NCBI GenBank assembly: GCA_964247975.1 | Contig: CAXTWH010000017.1 | Span: 31,387-95,386 of the forward strand | DNA from: KBS-96 sp964247975 | GTDB taxonomy: Bacteria > Acidobacteriota > Terriglobia > Bryobacterales > Bryobacteraceae | Direction of reading: 5' to 3' | DNA: 64,000 bases | Shown: positions 44,452 through 52,266 of the stretch, piece by piece | How the letters are laid out: each line of letters begins with the position of its first letter | How positions within the stretch are numbered: the stretch's first letter is position 1 | Translations under genes and position numbers: made by a program | The notes under the pieces: model-generated | Told to the model about the DNA's origin: nothing | Seen by the model: only the letters and a program-made list of their open reading frames with translations | The model's database searches: none

Positions 44452-44715
44452 ATGGAAATCACGCTAAACATCCCCGACGATCTGGCCAGCCGCATGAATG
44501 TGGCGGGCAATGATCTGTCGCGTCGGGCTTTGGAAGGGTTGGCGCTCGAAGAGTACCGGAACGGTCATCTCTCAGAACCCGAACTGCTGCGCCTGCTCGG
44601 ATTTCAAACGCGCTACGAACTCGACGGCTTTCTGAAAGCGCACGGCATCTATGAGAACGTCACCCTGGCCGACATCGAACGCGACATTGCCGATCTCGAA
44701 AGCCTGAGGCTTTGA
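44452..44715 (+). CDS. UPF0175-family antitoxin
   Basis: An 87-residue protein of the UPF0175 type: EITLNIPDDLASRMN, RALEGLALEEYRNGHLSEPE and LRLLGFQTRYELDGFLKAHG, then a tail rich in Glu/Asp/Leu. I choose the ATG at 44452; a longer frame starts at 44380 but overlaps the divergent rRNA-modification gene. It lies three bases upstream of a DUF3368 gene, its usual partner, and is expected to neutralise it. Confidence 0.88.
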   Translation: MEITLNIPDDLASRMNVAGNDLSRRALEGLALEEYRNGHLSEPELLRLLGFQTRYELDGFLKAHGIYENVTLADIERDIADLESLRL

Positions 44716-44718
44716 GGC

Positions 44719-45216
44719 TTGGCGCGGCTGGTCATCGCCGACACGGGTCCTGTGAATTATCTCATCCTGATCGGCTACATTGATCTCCTGCCAGCGTTGT
44801 TTGAAAAGGTCATCTTGCCACTGCCCGTCCGAGCAGAACTGTCCGCGACGAATGCGCCGACTGCCGTGCGTAGCTGGACCGCTGCACTACCCGATTGGCT
44901 CGAAGTGCGCGAAACGCAACCTGATTTTGAAGTGGACCCTTTGCTCAAGCGACTTCATGCTGGCGAGCAAGCCGCTATTGGCTTGGCCACGGACCTCAAA
45001 GCGGACCTGCTGCTTATGGATGACCGCAAGGGTGTAATTGCCGCACGCGGCAAAGGACTGCGCGTGACCGGCACGCTCGGCATCCTTGAACTCGCCGCAA
45101 AGGACGGCCTCATTGATTTCCCGCAGGCAATCGCGCGCCTGCGGCGAACAAACTTCCGCAGTCCCGATGCGCTGCTCAATGCCTTGCTAAAAAAATACGT
45201 TGGCAAGAACAAATAG
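44719..45216 (+). CDS. DUF3368 PIN-like toxin
   Basis: A 165-residue PIN-fold protein: LVIADTGPVNYLILIG with the first Asp, LPLPVRAEL with a Glu, AGEQAAIGLATDLKADLLLMDD with the later acidic residues, and GTLGILELAAKDGLIDF. These are the conserved blocks of DUF3368, a PIN subgroup paired with UPF0175. The start is a TTG three bases after the antitoxin stop. It is flanked downstream by a fragment resembling the rluD-like gene, suggesting that the module was inserted or moved here. Confidence 0.88.
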   Translation: MARLVIADTGPVNYLILIGYIDLLPALFEKVILPLPVRAELSATNAPTAVRSWTAALPDWLEVRETQPDFEVDPLLKRLHAGEQAAIGLATDLKADLLLMDDRKGVIAARGKGLRVTGTLGILELAAKDGLIDFPQAIARLRRTNFRSPDALLNALLKKYVGKNK

Positions 45217-45273
45217 AAATTTTAGTGACGGGAGAAAGCCAGAGCAGAGGAATGTTGAATCCGAACACAAACA

Positions 45274-45329
45274 CCATTCAACCGGACCTGCTCGGCCTTG
45301 ATCCGGCTTTGCAACCGCGAACGGCTGTA
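45274..45329 (-). pseudogene. 56-bp diverged fragment of the rluD-like gene
   Basis: This matches 44254-44309, the S4-domain part of the RluA-family gene, at 51 of 56 bases, in the same orientation and exactly 1,020 bp away. On the minus strand it still encodes YSRSRLQSRIKAEQVRLNG, against YSRSRLQSWIKDEQVRLNG in the intact gene. No other part of the gene is present. The UPF0175/DUF3368 module lies between the two copies. Confidence 0.75.
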
Positions 45330-45409
45330 ATTAGGACTGAACCGGCGAATTGGGAGGTATCTTATGTGGTGAATTCCTTGGCTCCGTTTTTTGGTTTTGG
45401 CTGTTCTAA

Positions 45410-46642
45410 TCATGGCTGTGAATGTGCCACCAAGCTTTTTGGAAGCGTATTAACCGGTAGATTCTGGCGAAGTACGTTTGCAGAAAAGGCATTCCACCAG
45501 TTGTTGTCGTTAGCCTTATCGGGTGTACTCATTAAAAGGCAGTAATCAGCTCGTACTGATCGTTTCCATTCTGCCAAGGATGAAGATTTTTTCTTTAGGA
45601 ATGCTTTTGCCGCATTGAGGGCGTCTATCCTTGCGGAAGCGGAAGCTGTGATACGCCGGTAATCCCACGTATATATAAATTCATAAATAGGCTTTCGCGC
45701 ACCAGGCGGTTCCACAAATGCCCCACCACTTGTTTTGATGAAATCAAAGGGTGTGAAGGATTTAAGCTCGAATTTAGGCGCTGCTGCTAATAGGACCTTC
45801 CGCCAAACTGCGGTTCCTTTAAGATTTGTTGTGCAAGCTGTTATGTTGTTGTCGCAGTACTTAGGGATCTTTTCATCAGGCAAGTTGTGTTCCGAATAAT
45901 ATCCAGCAAAAGCATTCCACTCAGAAGAGCTTCTAAATAATAAACTTGGTTCAAAACTAGCATTAAAGCTTTTATTGAACGATCTATTAAGTAACGGAGA
46001 ATTAGGGGAAAGAAGTACTCCATTCTGCACCCGGGGAATTTCTGAGGCGCTGAACGAGAATGTTGATGCAGAAGCGATTCTGCCCAGAGTATCTGCTGTT
46101 CTTGAAGATGAAAGATAGTTAGATTTGTCACATTTCAGCTTATTGTTAAACTCCGTACTTGAGACGATGTCCATAGCCGCCTTGCAAAGATTCACTCGTT
46201 CAGACACACCCACATACAGTTCTGCAAGGTTAAACGTAAATGTGTACGAGAGAAGTCTTCTATCTGGATTTGGTTGTATTAATGCTGCCCCGCCTCCTTC
46301 TGGAGTTGCAAGGACATTTCTGGGGGATCCAACCCTGTCGACTTTGAATGTAGGCAATCTAGTAAATCGATCTGGAATACTCGGCACTAACCCGTCAGCA
46401 CTGCTAAGCTTCGGACCTTCGTTGGTTTGGGGTAGTATGTTCTCACTAATCCATTGATCCAACGCCACAGTAAGCTTACTGAAATCTTCAGCGCGTTCCA
46501 ATCTACCATCAAATTTCACGCCGATATTTTCGAGCCATTCTTGAGCAACAGTAAATCTCGCTTTCTGCATCGCCGTTAGACTTTCCTGGGCATATATTGT
46601 TTGTAAGCAGCCACATACTAAACTGAAAATGATAAGTTTCAT
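45410..46642 (-). CDS. Secreted protein of unknown function
   Basis: A 410-residue exported protein. The ATG at 46642 has a perfect GGAGG ribosome-binding site and starts a signal peptide (MKLIIFSLVCGCLQTIYAQ). The mature part is Ser/Asn/Phe-rich, with FTFNLAELYVGVSERVNLC and a helical segment near the C-terminus (SARIDALNAAKAFLKK). Cysteines near the middle could form disulfides. I recognise no family. Base composition is clearly more A/T-rich than the housekeeping genes, and it lies among TA modules, so recent acquisition is plausible. Confidence 0.75.
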   Translation of the reverse strand: MKLIIFSLVCGCLQTIYAQESLTAMQKARFTVAQEWLENIGVKFDGRLERAEDFSKLTVALDQWISENILPQTNEGPKLSSADGLVPSIPDRFTRLPTFKVDRVGSPRNVLATPEGGGAALIQPNPDRRLLSYTFTFNLAELYVGVSERVNLCKAAMDIVSSTEFNNKLKCDKSNYLSSSRTADTLGRIASASTFSFSASEIPRVQNGVLLSPNSPLLNRSFNKSFNASFEPSLLFRSSSEWNAFAGYYSEHNLPDEKIPKYCDNNITACTTNLKGTAVWRKVLLAAAPKFELKSFTPFDFIKTSGGAFVEPPGARKPIYEFIYTWDYRRITASASARIDALNAAKAFLKKKSSSLAEWKRSVRADYCLLMSTPDKANDNNWWNAFSANVLRQNLPVNTLPKSLVAHSQP

Positions 46643-47066
46643 AATTCCTCCGATTGGAAGAACTTTAACATAAACAGTGTGCATCTCTTTACCTGAGTAT
46701 TCCTGCTTTATTACTAGGAGTACTGGGACTAGGACATAGCCGAATAAAGTATTCATGCGCGTTCCCGCAGGACAGCCTGAACCGGTACGAATGAAATTTT
46801 CTCCCGAGGCCAAATGCGGGAAACGTGAAGACAGATATACATCGAATTTGAAGATTTACTCCGACCGGCATAGACTATTGCACAAGTTCTGCCTCACCCA
46901 CCGCCAACAAACCTTTTTAGGCAATCAAAGAAATGCATACCCGCCCGCATTTGACTTGATCACTCCTTACAGGAGAGAAAATATTCACTCGTACCGGTTC
47001 AAGCTGTCCCAAGTCTCCGCACAATTTTGCTCTTTTTGAAATACTGAAGATTTGTTGCCTAGAGGC
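46643..47066. other. 424-bp intergenic region
   Basis: I see no supported gene between the orphan secreted protein and the nucleotidyltransferase gene. A 94-codon plus-strand frame (46755-47039) has no motif or ribosome-binding site. The stretch is A/T-rich and should contain the minus-strand promoter of the secreted-protein gene near 46643-46750. Confidence 0.4.
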
Positions 47067-47555
47067 TTATGTGGGTTCTATGAGCTTTTTTGCGGATTGC
47101 AAGCGTTGCGCTTTTTGAATGGCATCGACATCCGCTATATCCTGCGGCCGCCCCGCTGCTAACTTGGCTCTAATGAGATCGTCGCTTGAGATAAAGAAAG
47201 CTTTCAACCCACTAGTCGGATCAGCTATGGCCTCAACGCGCCGTTCCCATGCCGCGTCAAAATCAACGCCGGGAATGTCAGGCAGGATATCAAAGCCGTG
47301 GGGATCACGTCCAAAACGAAAAAAACTGCTGCGGTCGGCAAAGTCCTTCGGCTGAATGCCGTGAAGTGGTGCGCCGAACTCAGCAAGCGCCGCATAGACC
47401 GCTTGCGCGTTGACAAGGTCTGCTTTTATGAATAGGTCAATGTCTTTCGTGAAGCGAGGCTGCGAATGGAATATAACGGCATATCCACCTACGATGAGGT
47501 ACTTAACGCCACGGGCATGGAAGGCGGACAAAAGGTCTTTGTAGTCTTGGTGCAT
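47067..47555 (-). CDS. Nucleotidyltransferase (MNT/AbiEii-like, TA type)
   Basis: A 162-residue nucleotidyltransferase-fold protein. VKYLIVGGYAVIFHSQPR carries the GG-Y/A motif and FTKDIDLFI the catalytic DxD; HGFDILPDIPGVDF may supply the third Asp, and SSDDLIRAKLAAGRPQDIADV is the usual C-terminal helix of DUF6036/AbiEii-like proteins. Start ATG at 47555. It overlaps a small upstream gene by 53 bp. Such pairs are commonly TA modules in which the transferase modifies tRNA or a partner protein; which gene is the antitoxin is not clear here. Confidence 0.82.
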   Translation of the reverse strand: MHQDYKDLLSAFHARGVKYLIVGGYAVIFHSQPRFTKDIDLFIKADLVNAQAVYAALAEFGAPLHGIQPKDFADRSSFFRFGRDPHGFDILPDIPGVDFDAAWERRVEAIADPTSGLKAFFISSDDLIRAKLAAGRPQDIADVDAIQKAQRLQSAKKLIEPT

Positions 47556-47709
47556 CCGGCTCCATTTCCCAACCTTTGAGGGCATAAGCGGTCTGGATCA
47601 TTTCCTCCACCGCATCCAGGCGCTCATGAGGGGGCCTGCTCTGCCAATACCGATACTCGTCAGCCTTCATTTCGTCGAAGCTGGTGTACTTGCGTATGAT
47701 CGGGTGCAT
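47503..47709 (-). CDS. Small partner protein of the nucleotidyltransferase
   Basis: A 68-residue charged protein: MHPIIRKYTSFDEMKADEYRYW, QSRPPHERLDAVEEMIQTAYAL and a C-terminal LQRPFVRLP. The pattern with DEYRYWQSRPPHERL is common for short proteins encoded just before AbiEii/DUF6036-type nucleotidyltransferases. The 53-bp overlap with that gene in another frame supports co-evolution. It is likely the regulatory or antitoxin subunit. A diverged 30-bp repeat starts 15 bp upstream of its ATG. Confidence 0.72.
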   Translation of the reverse strand: MHPIIRKYTSFDEMKADEYRYWQSRPPHERLDAVEEMIQTAYALKGWEMEPDAPRLQRPFVRLPCPWR

Positions 47710-47724
47710 GTGTTCCGTTTGTAG

Positions 47725-47754
47725 CACGTCAGGCGCTTCAATTCAAACCGGGAT
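47725..47754. repeat. Diverged 30-bp direct repeat, copy 1
   Basis: It matches 48275-48304 at 24 of 30 bases in the same orientation (shared core GTCAGG...TTCAATT...AAACC). The two copies bracket the Phd antitoxin and broken vapC. This copy lies just upstream of the small partner gene on the minus strand. Confidence 0.5.
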
Positions 47755-47835
47755 AGTAGGGATATTAACCCAAAATAGCAAAACGGAACTGCTCAACGTT
47801 TTAGCAGCTCATGACAAAGACGATTACGAGCCGCT

Positions 47836-48126
47836 ATGATCGGAGTTATGGAACCCCAGGTGCTGCACATCACTGAAGCTGACTTGGTTCGAGATGCCCG
47901 TGCCATCCTGCAACGCGTCGAAACGGGAGCTGAAATCATCATTGAACGTAATGCCCAACCGGTTGCCATACTGCGCTCGGCTGTTCCGCCGCGCCGCAGA
48001 ATCTCGGAGTGCATTGCGCTATTATCCGACGACCCTTCTGCTGCTATCGACCCCGACTTTGCAAACGATGTCGAGACGGCCATTGCTGCTCATCGGGAGC
48101 CGCTGGAGCTGCCTGCTTGCGAGTAG
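47836..48126 (+). CDS. Phd/YefM-type antitoxin with broken partner
   Basis: A 96-residue antitoxin: LHITEADLVRDARAILQRVETG, EIIIERNAQPVAILRS and a toxin-binding tail ending PDFANDVETAIAAHREPLEL. ATG at 47836 or, better spaced to a CGGAG, at 47848. Its 3' end overlaps the remnant of a vapC toxin gene, the normal order for this module. Because the toxin is destroyed, this antitoxin is now either an orphan regulator or could protect against related toxins from elsewhere. Confidence 0.88.
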   Translation: MIGVMEPQVLHITEADLVRDARAILQRVETGAEIIIERNAQPVAILRSAVPPRRRISECIALLSDDPSAAIDPDFANDVETAIAAHREPLELPACE

Positions 48127-48296
48127 TCCTTAACTCGTCCGCTGCTGTTGCTGCTTAGTGGCAGGGCAAGAATTCGAAACAACTGCTCCAAGCCATTGCG
48201 ATCGAAACAGGCGATGAGGAGATTGCCATTTCCATCATTACCCTGCTTGAACTTGTGCATGGAGCGGCCAAGGACATGTCAGGTGATTCAATTTAA
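48117..48296 (+). pseudogene. Destroyed vapC toxin gene
   Basis: Frame from the TTG at 48117 reads RVVLNSSAAVAA, then TAG (48156-48158), then WQGKNSKQLLQAIAIETGDE, IAISIITLLELVHGAAK and DMSGDSI before a stop at 48294-48296. Family members have VLDSS and about 130 residues. Three lesions are visible: the catalytic Asp codon has become AAC (Asn, 48132-48134), a nonsense codon follows, and the gene is cut at GAAK where a 30-bp repeat begins. The conserved Glu in LLELVHGAA remains. Confidence 0.88.
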
Positions 48297-48304
48297 ACCA
48301 GAAT
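48275..48304. repeat. Diverged 30-bp direct repeat, copy 2
   Basis: It matches 47725-47754 at 24 of 30 bases. It contains the point where vapC coding similarity ends and also the last codons of the minus-strand fic gene (HSGLN and stop). This suggests a recombination or insertion boundary. Confidence 0.5.
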
Positions 48305-49040
48305 GAGCTTCTTGCAAAACGCTCAAGTACTCCCCCAAAGTTTCGTCCAATCGTTGATGCAGGAAAGCCTGAAACGGTTTGCGATCATCACGTAGGGAAG
48401 CGTGCTCCAGTGTGTCTAGATAAGTTTTTCGATCTTCAGGACGTACAGTCACGGGCGGGTAGCCTCCTCGCAGCAGAAGCAAATTCATCAGAAGCCTGGC
48501 CGCGCGTCCATTGCCGTCTGCAAACGGATGAATAGCCACTAACTGAAAATGCGCGTCAAAGATATTGAATGGCACAAGCGCGATGTCAGCAAGCCATTCC
48601 CCGTATTCTTTCATCAAGCCGGGAATCTTAACGGCGCTAGGGAACACAACCGGAGAGCCGGCAATGCGGCGAGGATGAATGCTATAAACCCCGCCAATTT
48701 CCGGCTGGCTCCGCGCCACAATGCGGCGATGCAGTTCGCGCACGGTGCTTTCTTGTAGGGGTGTTGTGTTCGCCGCCAGTTCGCGCATCCACAGCACGGC
48801 ATTGTAATGATCAACGGCTTCCAAATGATCGCGTAAGGGCTTGCCTCCAACAGTAAGGCCATGTTCAATCACCTCCGCTGTTTCGCGCAAAGTCAGCGTA
48901 TTGCCCTCAATGGCGTTGGAAGTATAAGTCAAGTCAACGTCATAGTATTTTTGCAGGGCAAGCAATGCTTCGCGCGAAACCGGGCGCAAAGCATCCAGCC
49001 GTTCTTTCTTCGCGGCAATTGAGGAGAGAAGCTCGTCCAT
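48288..49040 (-). CDS. fic: Fic-family protein (intact motif)
   Basis: A 250-residue Fic-domain protein, predicted AMP- or UMP-transferase. The core is HPFADGNGRAARLLMN with catalytic His171, fully matching HPFx[D/E]GNGRxxR. An N-terminal helix carries TSNAIEGNTLTLRETAEV; the [S/T]xxxE[G/N]-like inhibitory region of this type (SNAIEGN) suggests self-inhibition. PEDRKTYLDTLEHASLRDD follows the core. No separate antitoxin gene is adjacent. A paralogue with a damaged core lies at 57133-57858. The last codons lie within a 30-bp repeat. Confidence 0.92.
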   Translation of the reverse strand: MDELLSSIAAKKERLDALRPVSREALLALQKYYDVDLTYTSNAIEGNTLTLRETAEVIEHGLTVGGKPLRDHLEAVDHYNAVLWMRELAANTTPLQESTVRELHRRIVARSQPEIGGVYSIHPRRIAGSPVVFPSAVKIPGLMKEYGEWLADIALVPFNIFDAHFQLVAIHPFADGNGRAARLLMNLLLLRGGYPPVTVRPEDRKTYLDTLEHASLRDDRKPFQAFLHQRLDETLGEYLSVLQEAHSGLN

Positions 49041-49064
49041 GAGCCTTAACTATTAAACGCGAAA

Positions 49065-49949
49065 CTAAAAATGCTCGTTTTCGTAGCGCAGTTCTCCTGC
49101 TTCAATGCGGACCGGCAGAATATTTTCTTTGGGCGGCAATGGGCAGGTGGCAAACGGGGTAAACGTGCAGGGTGGGTTATAAGCTTTGTTGAAATCCAGA
49201 ATCACTTTGCCGTTTTCCGGCAGCGGAGTGTTTACCATGCGTCCAGGCTGGTAAGTTTTGTCCTTGCTGGTTAAATCCTTGAAGATAAAAAACAGAGTTT
49301 TTCCTTCATAAACAGGGCGCAGTTTTAGCGTTTGTCCTTGAAAAGAGAACTCCACAATGCCAGGGCTTTCCTGCATTTCGGTTTTGCCCAGAATGTTAGG
49401 CACCGGAATTTTCAGCGAGCTTTCAATGAACTTTGCTTCAAACCGGAGTTCCGGATTAATGGGAAAGAATTCTGTTCCCTTGAAGCTTTTCAGAGTTTGG
49501 CTTTTGCGATCTTTCACCCGTATCGCCAATCGCTCACCACGATCCATCACAAAAAACTGAACAGCACCGGCATCGATCTTGTCGCATTTATCATCATCTT
49601 CTTCATGCTTCAGAATCGTAGATCCCTTAAACGGCTGGCCGTTGATTGAAACTTCACCGCCGGCCAGGCTGGTGAACGTGACTTCCTTATCGGAAACTTC
49701 AAAAATTCCGACCTGCGAAGGAGCATCTTTCGGCAGCAAAAAATCGCTGGTATCGCCGGAGCCGATGGTATGTTTGCCAGGACTCAGCCAGAACAGTCCT
49801 GCTAAAGTGAGCCAGCCGGTGGGCGAACGCAGCCCTGCCTCGCGATGTTCCTGCCAGGCTTGAATCTGCTTGCGATAACTGTTCGCATCGTCAAAAGCCG
49901 ACAATGACATCGCTCCAATTAAAACAAAACCGATCAACAAGCGGAACAT
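49065..49949 (-). CDS. DUF1684-family exported protein
   Basis: A 294-residue protein of the DUF1684 family. The ATG at 49949 begins a signal peptide (FRLLIGFVLIGAMSLSAF). The mature part starts SYRKQIQAWQEHREAGLRS with PTGWLTLAGLFWLSPGKH, and ends with the conserved DFNKAYNPPCTF and PLPPKENILPVRIEAGE. The frame continues far upstream but would overlap the divergent gene. Function of the family is unknown. It is divergent from the FkbH-ACP operon with about 120 bp between starts. Confidence 0.92.
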   Translation of the reverse strand: MFRLLIGFVLIGAMSLSAFDDANSYRKQIQAWQEHREAGLRSPTGWLTLAGLFWLSPGKHTIGSGDTSDFLLPKDAPSQVGIFEVSDKEVTFTSLAGGEVSINGQPFKGSTILKHEEDDDKCDKIDAGAVQFFVMDRGERLAIRVKDRKSQTLKSFKGTEFFPINPELRFEAKFIESSLKIPVPNILGKTEMQESPGIVEFSFQGQTLKLRPVYEGKTLFFIFKDLTSKDKTYQPGRMVNTPLPENGKVILDFNKAYNPPCTFTPFATCPLPPKENILPVRIEAGELRYENEHF

Positions 49950-50070
49950 GGCTTTTATATTAACCCGTAAAACGATTTTTGAAGTAAAACCTTGCTGGAA
50001 AACGCCATCTAACATAAGGAGAGGGAGCACAAACGGAACCGGATTGTGTTCCCACTTGTTCACGATAACG

Positions 50071-52221
50071 ATGCCGATAACTGCTGCTGATTCACACGCT
50101 GCCGGGCCGCAAATCGTAGTGGCCGCCACTTTTACGGCAGAGCCGATCCAGGAACCGCTTCAATTCTGGATAAATGAGTTGAACCTAACAGAACAGATTG
50201 TTTTTGCGCCTTATCAGCAGCTTTTCCAGATGCTGCTGGACCCGAACAGCTTATTTGCCGGCAACAAACAAGGGCTAAATGTCGCGCTTTTCCGGCTGGA
50301 AGATTTAGTCCCAGACGGCAGCTTAAATCAACTGGAAGAACACGCTGCGGAATTAGCAAATGCGCTTCTTTCTTCGGCAGCCGCGTTCAAAACGCCGTTG
50401 GTGGTTTGTTTGTGTCCGCCGTCTTCCCGTTTTTTAGAAACGCTGGAACAGCAGCATTTAGTGAAGCGTATTGAAGGCAGCATTATGCAGCTTCTGCGCC
50501 ACCAACCTAATTTATATTTAATCTCGGCTGATGCCGCCATTGCCCGTTATCGCGTTACTGAAGTGGAAGACCAGCAGGCGGAACGGGCCGGACGCGTTCC
50601 TTACCAGCCCTCTTTTTTCACGGCGCTGGCAACCGAGACAGCCCGTATTGTGTTAGCGCTGAAACGTCAGCCGTTAAAGGTGATCGCATTCGATTGCGAC
50701 AATACGCTTTGGACCGGCGTTTGCGGCGAGGACGGGCCACAGGGAGTACGCATTGACGCCGGACGGTGCGCCCTGCAACAATTTCTGCTGCAACAAAAGC
50801 AGGCAGGCGCACTGCTGGTTATTAACAGCAAAAACAACGAAGCGGATGTGCGCGAAACTTTCGCAGTTCATCCTGAGATGGTTCTCAAGTGGGACGACAT
50901 CACGGCTTACCGCATCAACTGGGATTCGAAATCGAAAAATTTATTAGGGTTGGCTGTTGAACTGAATCTAGGGTTAGATAGCTTCGTTTTCTTAGATGAC
51001 GATGCCAAGGAATGCGCTGAAGTGCGAAGCGAATTGCCGGAAGTGATTACGTTACAAATTACGCCGGCAAGTTCGCAGATAGCTTGTTTTCCGGAACATA
51101 CTTGGATTTTTGACCGGGTTCGCCCCCTAACGACTGAGGACCGACGGCGTTCGCAGATGTACGCCGAGCAATTGGAACGGGACCGTTTTGCGAAACAAGC
51201 TAAAGATTTGCGCGTGTTTCTGGCCGGATTGCAGCTTGAAATTCTGTTTGCGCCTATAACTAAGGAAATGATGGACCGCGCCGCACAGCTTACCCAGCGC
51301 ACAAACCAGATGAACGCTACCCTGGCGCGGTACACAGAAACGGAACTGGCCACAGCCTTGGAAGCGGAGGGAGCCCACGCTTTCACCGTGACCGTGAGTG
51401 ATCGCTTCGGCAGTTACGGGTTAGTCGGGCTGGTGATGATGCGCGAAGAAGAAACCGCGGTTCGCGTCACGAATTTTCTGTTGAGCTGCCGGGCGCTAGG
51501 GCGGGGCGTGGAACATAGAATGCTGGCGCATGTTGCCGAATTCGCCGAAAATTTAGGCAAAGAATCAGTTTGCATCACAATACAGCACGGATCCAGAAAC
51601 CAGCCTGCTCTTCAGTTCCTTCGTTCCGTAACGGCGTGCAGCCCAATTTCAGAAAATAATTTTGAACTGAACTGTCGCGCATCTCAACTGCGTTCTCTGG
51701 ATTCAGACACAAGCATCGCTATACCAACTCCACCGCCGGCCGATGCGCCATCCCGCTCTGTTCCAGAAACTGCAACAGTAAACTATCAACGGATCTTTGA
51801 TCACTTCGACACAGCGCAGCATATCCAAGCAGCCGTTCAAGAATGGCGGCGCAAAACAGCAACTTCCGCTAGGCGAGTGGTCACGGCGCCGGAAAACGAG
51901 TTGCAGGAAAAGTTGGTTTTTATCTGGCGCGATCTGTTAGGCGTTGATGAAGTAGGCATTGATGAAGATTTCTTCGATCTTGGCGGGCATTCGCTAATGG
52001 CAGTGCAGTTATTGTCGCGGATTTACCAGGAGTTGAAAATTGACCTGCCCGATTCGGTAATTTATGGTGAAAAGCTGCGGATTGACCATCTGGCGCGAAC
52101 CATTGAGCTGCAGGAATTGGGAGTGGGCGATCAAGCAAGCTACGAGAATATACTGGCGGAAATTGAATCGCTTTCCGACGAAGAAGTGGCCGCGCTGCTG
52201 GCCGAAAGCGGTCAGTCCTGA
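50071..52221 (+). CDS. FkbH-like HAD-IIIC enzyme fused to an acyl carrier protein
   Basis: A 716-residue protein. Residues 1-200 form the N-terminal extension typical of FkbH-like proteins. The HAD-IIIC core starts at VIAFDCDNTLWTGVCGEDG (Asp208, Asp210) and includes VINSKNNEADV and FVFLDDDAKECAEV. A GNAT-like region follows (TQRTNQMNATLARY, DRFGSYGLVGLVM, CRALGRGVEH). The C-terminal carrier domain (about 605-680) has FFDLGGHSLMAV, Ser641 being the phosphopantetheine site. Known FkbH enzymes load glycerate from 1,3-bisphosphoglycerate onto a carrier. The ATG at 50071 is the best start, though an upstream AGGAGAGGGAG leaves doubt. First gene of a three-gene operon. Confidence 0.92.
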   Translation: MPITAADSHAAGPQIVVAATFTAEPIQEPLQFWINELNLTEQIVFAPYQQLFQMLLDPNSLFAGNKQGLNVALFRLEDLVPDGSLNQLEEHAAELANALLSSAAAFKTPLVVCLCPPSSRFLETLEQQHLVKRIEGSIMQLLRHQPNLYLISADAAIARYRVTEVEDQQAERAGRVPYQPSFFTALATETARIVLALKRQPLKVIAFDCDNTLWTGVCGEDGPQGVRIDAGRCALQQFLLQQKQAGALLVINSKNNEADVRETFAVHPEMVLKWDDITAYRINWDSKSKNLLGLAVELNLGLDSFVFLDDDAKECAEVRSELPEVITLQITPASSQIACFPEHTWIFDRVRPLTTEDRRRSQMYAEQLERDRFAKQAKDLRVFLAGLQLEILFAPITKEMMDRAAQLTQRTNQMNATLARYTETELATALEAEGAHAFTVTVSDRFGSYGLVGLVMMREEETAVRVTNFLLSCRALGRGVEHRMLAHVAEFAENLGKESVCITIQHGSRNQPALQFLRSVTACSPISENNFELNCRASQLRSLDSDTSIAIPTPPPADAPSRSVPETATVNYQRIFDHFDTAQHIQAAVQEWRRKTATSARRVVTAPENELQEKLVFIWRDLLGVDEVGIDEDFFDLGGHSLMAVQLLSRIYQELKIDLPDSVIYGEKLRIDHLARTIELQELGVGDQASYENILAEIESLSDEEVAALLAESGQS

Positions 52222-52266
52222 TTCGTAGCTCTAACCAACTGTTCCGTTCAAAGGTAAGCTGCTAGA

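Noticed and set aside
49948..50070. N-terminal extension of the FkbH-ACP protein
   Set aside because: The extra residues overlap the divergent DUF1684 gene start and do not resemble the family N-terminus.
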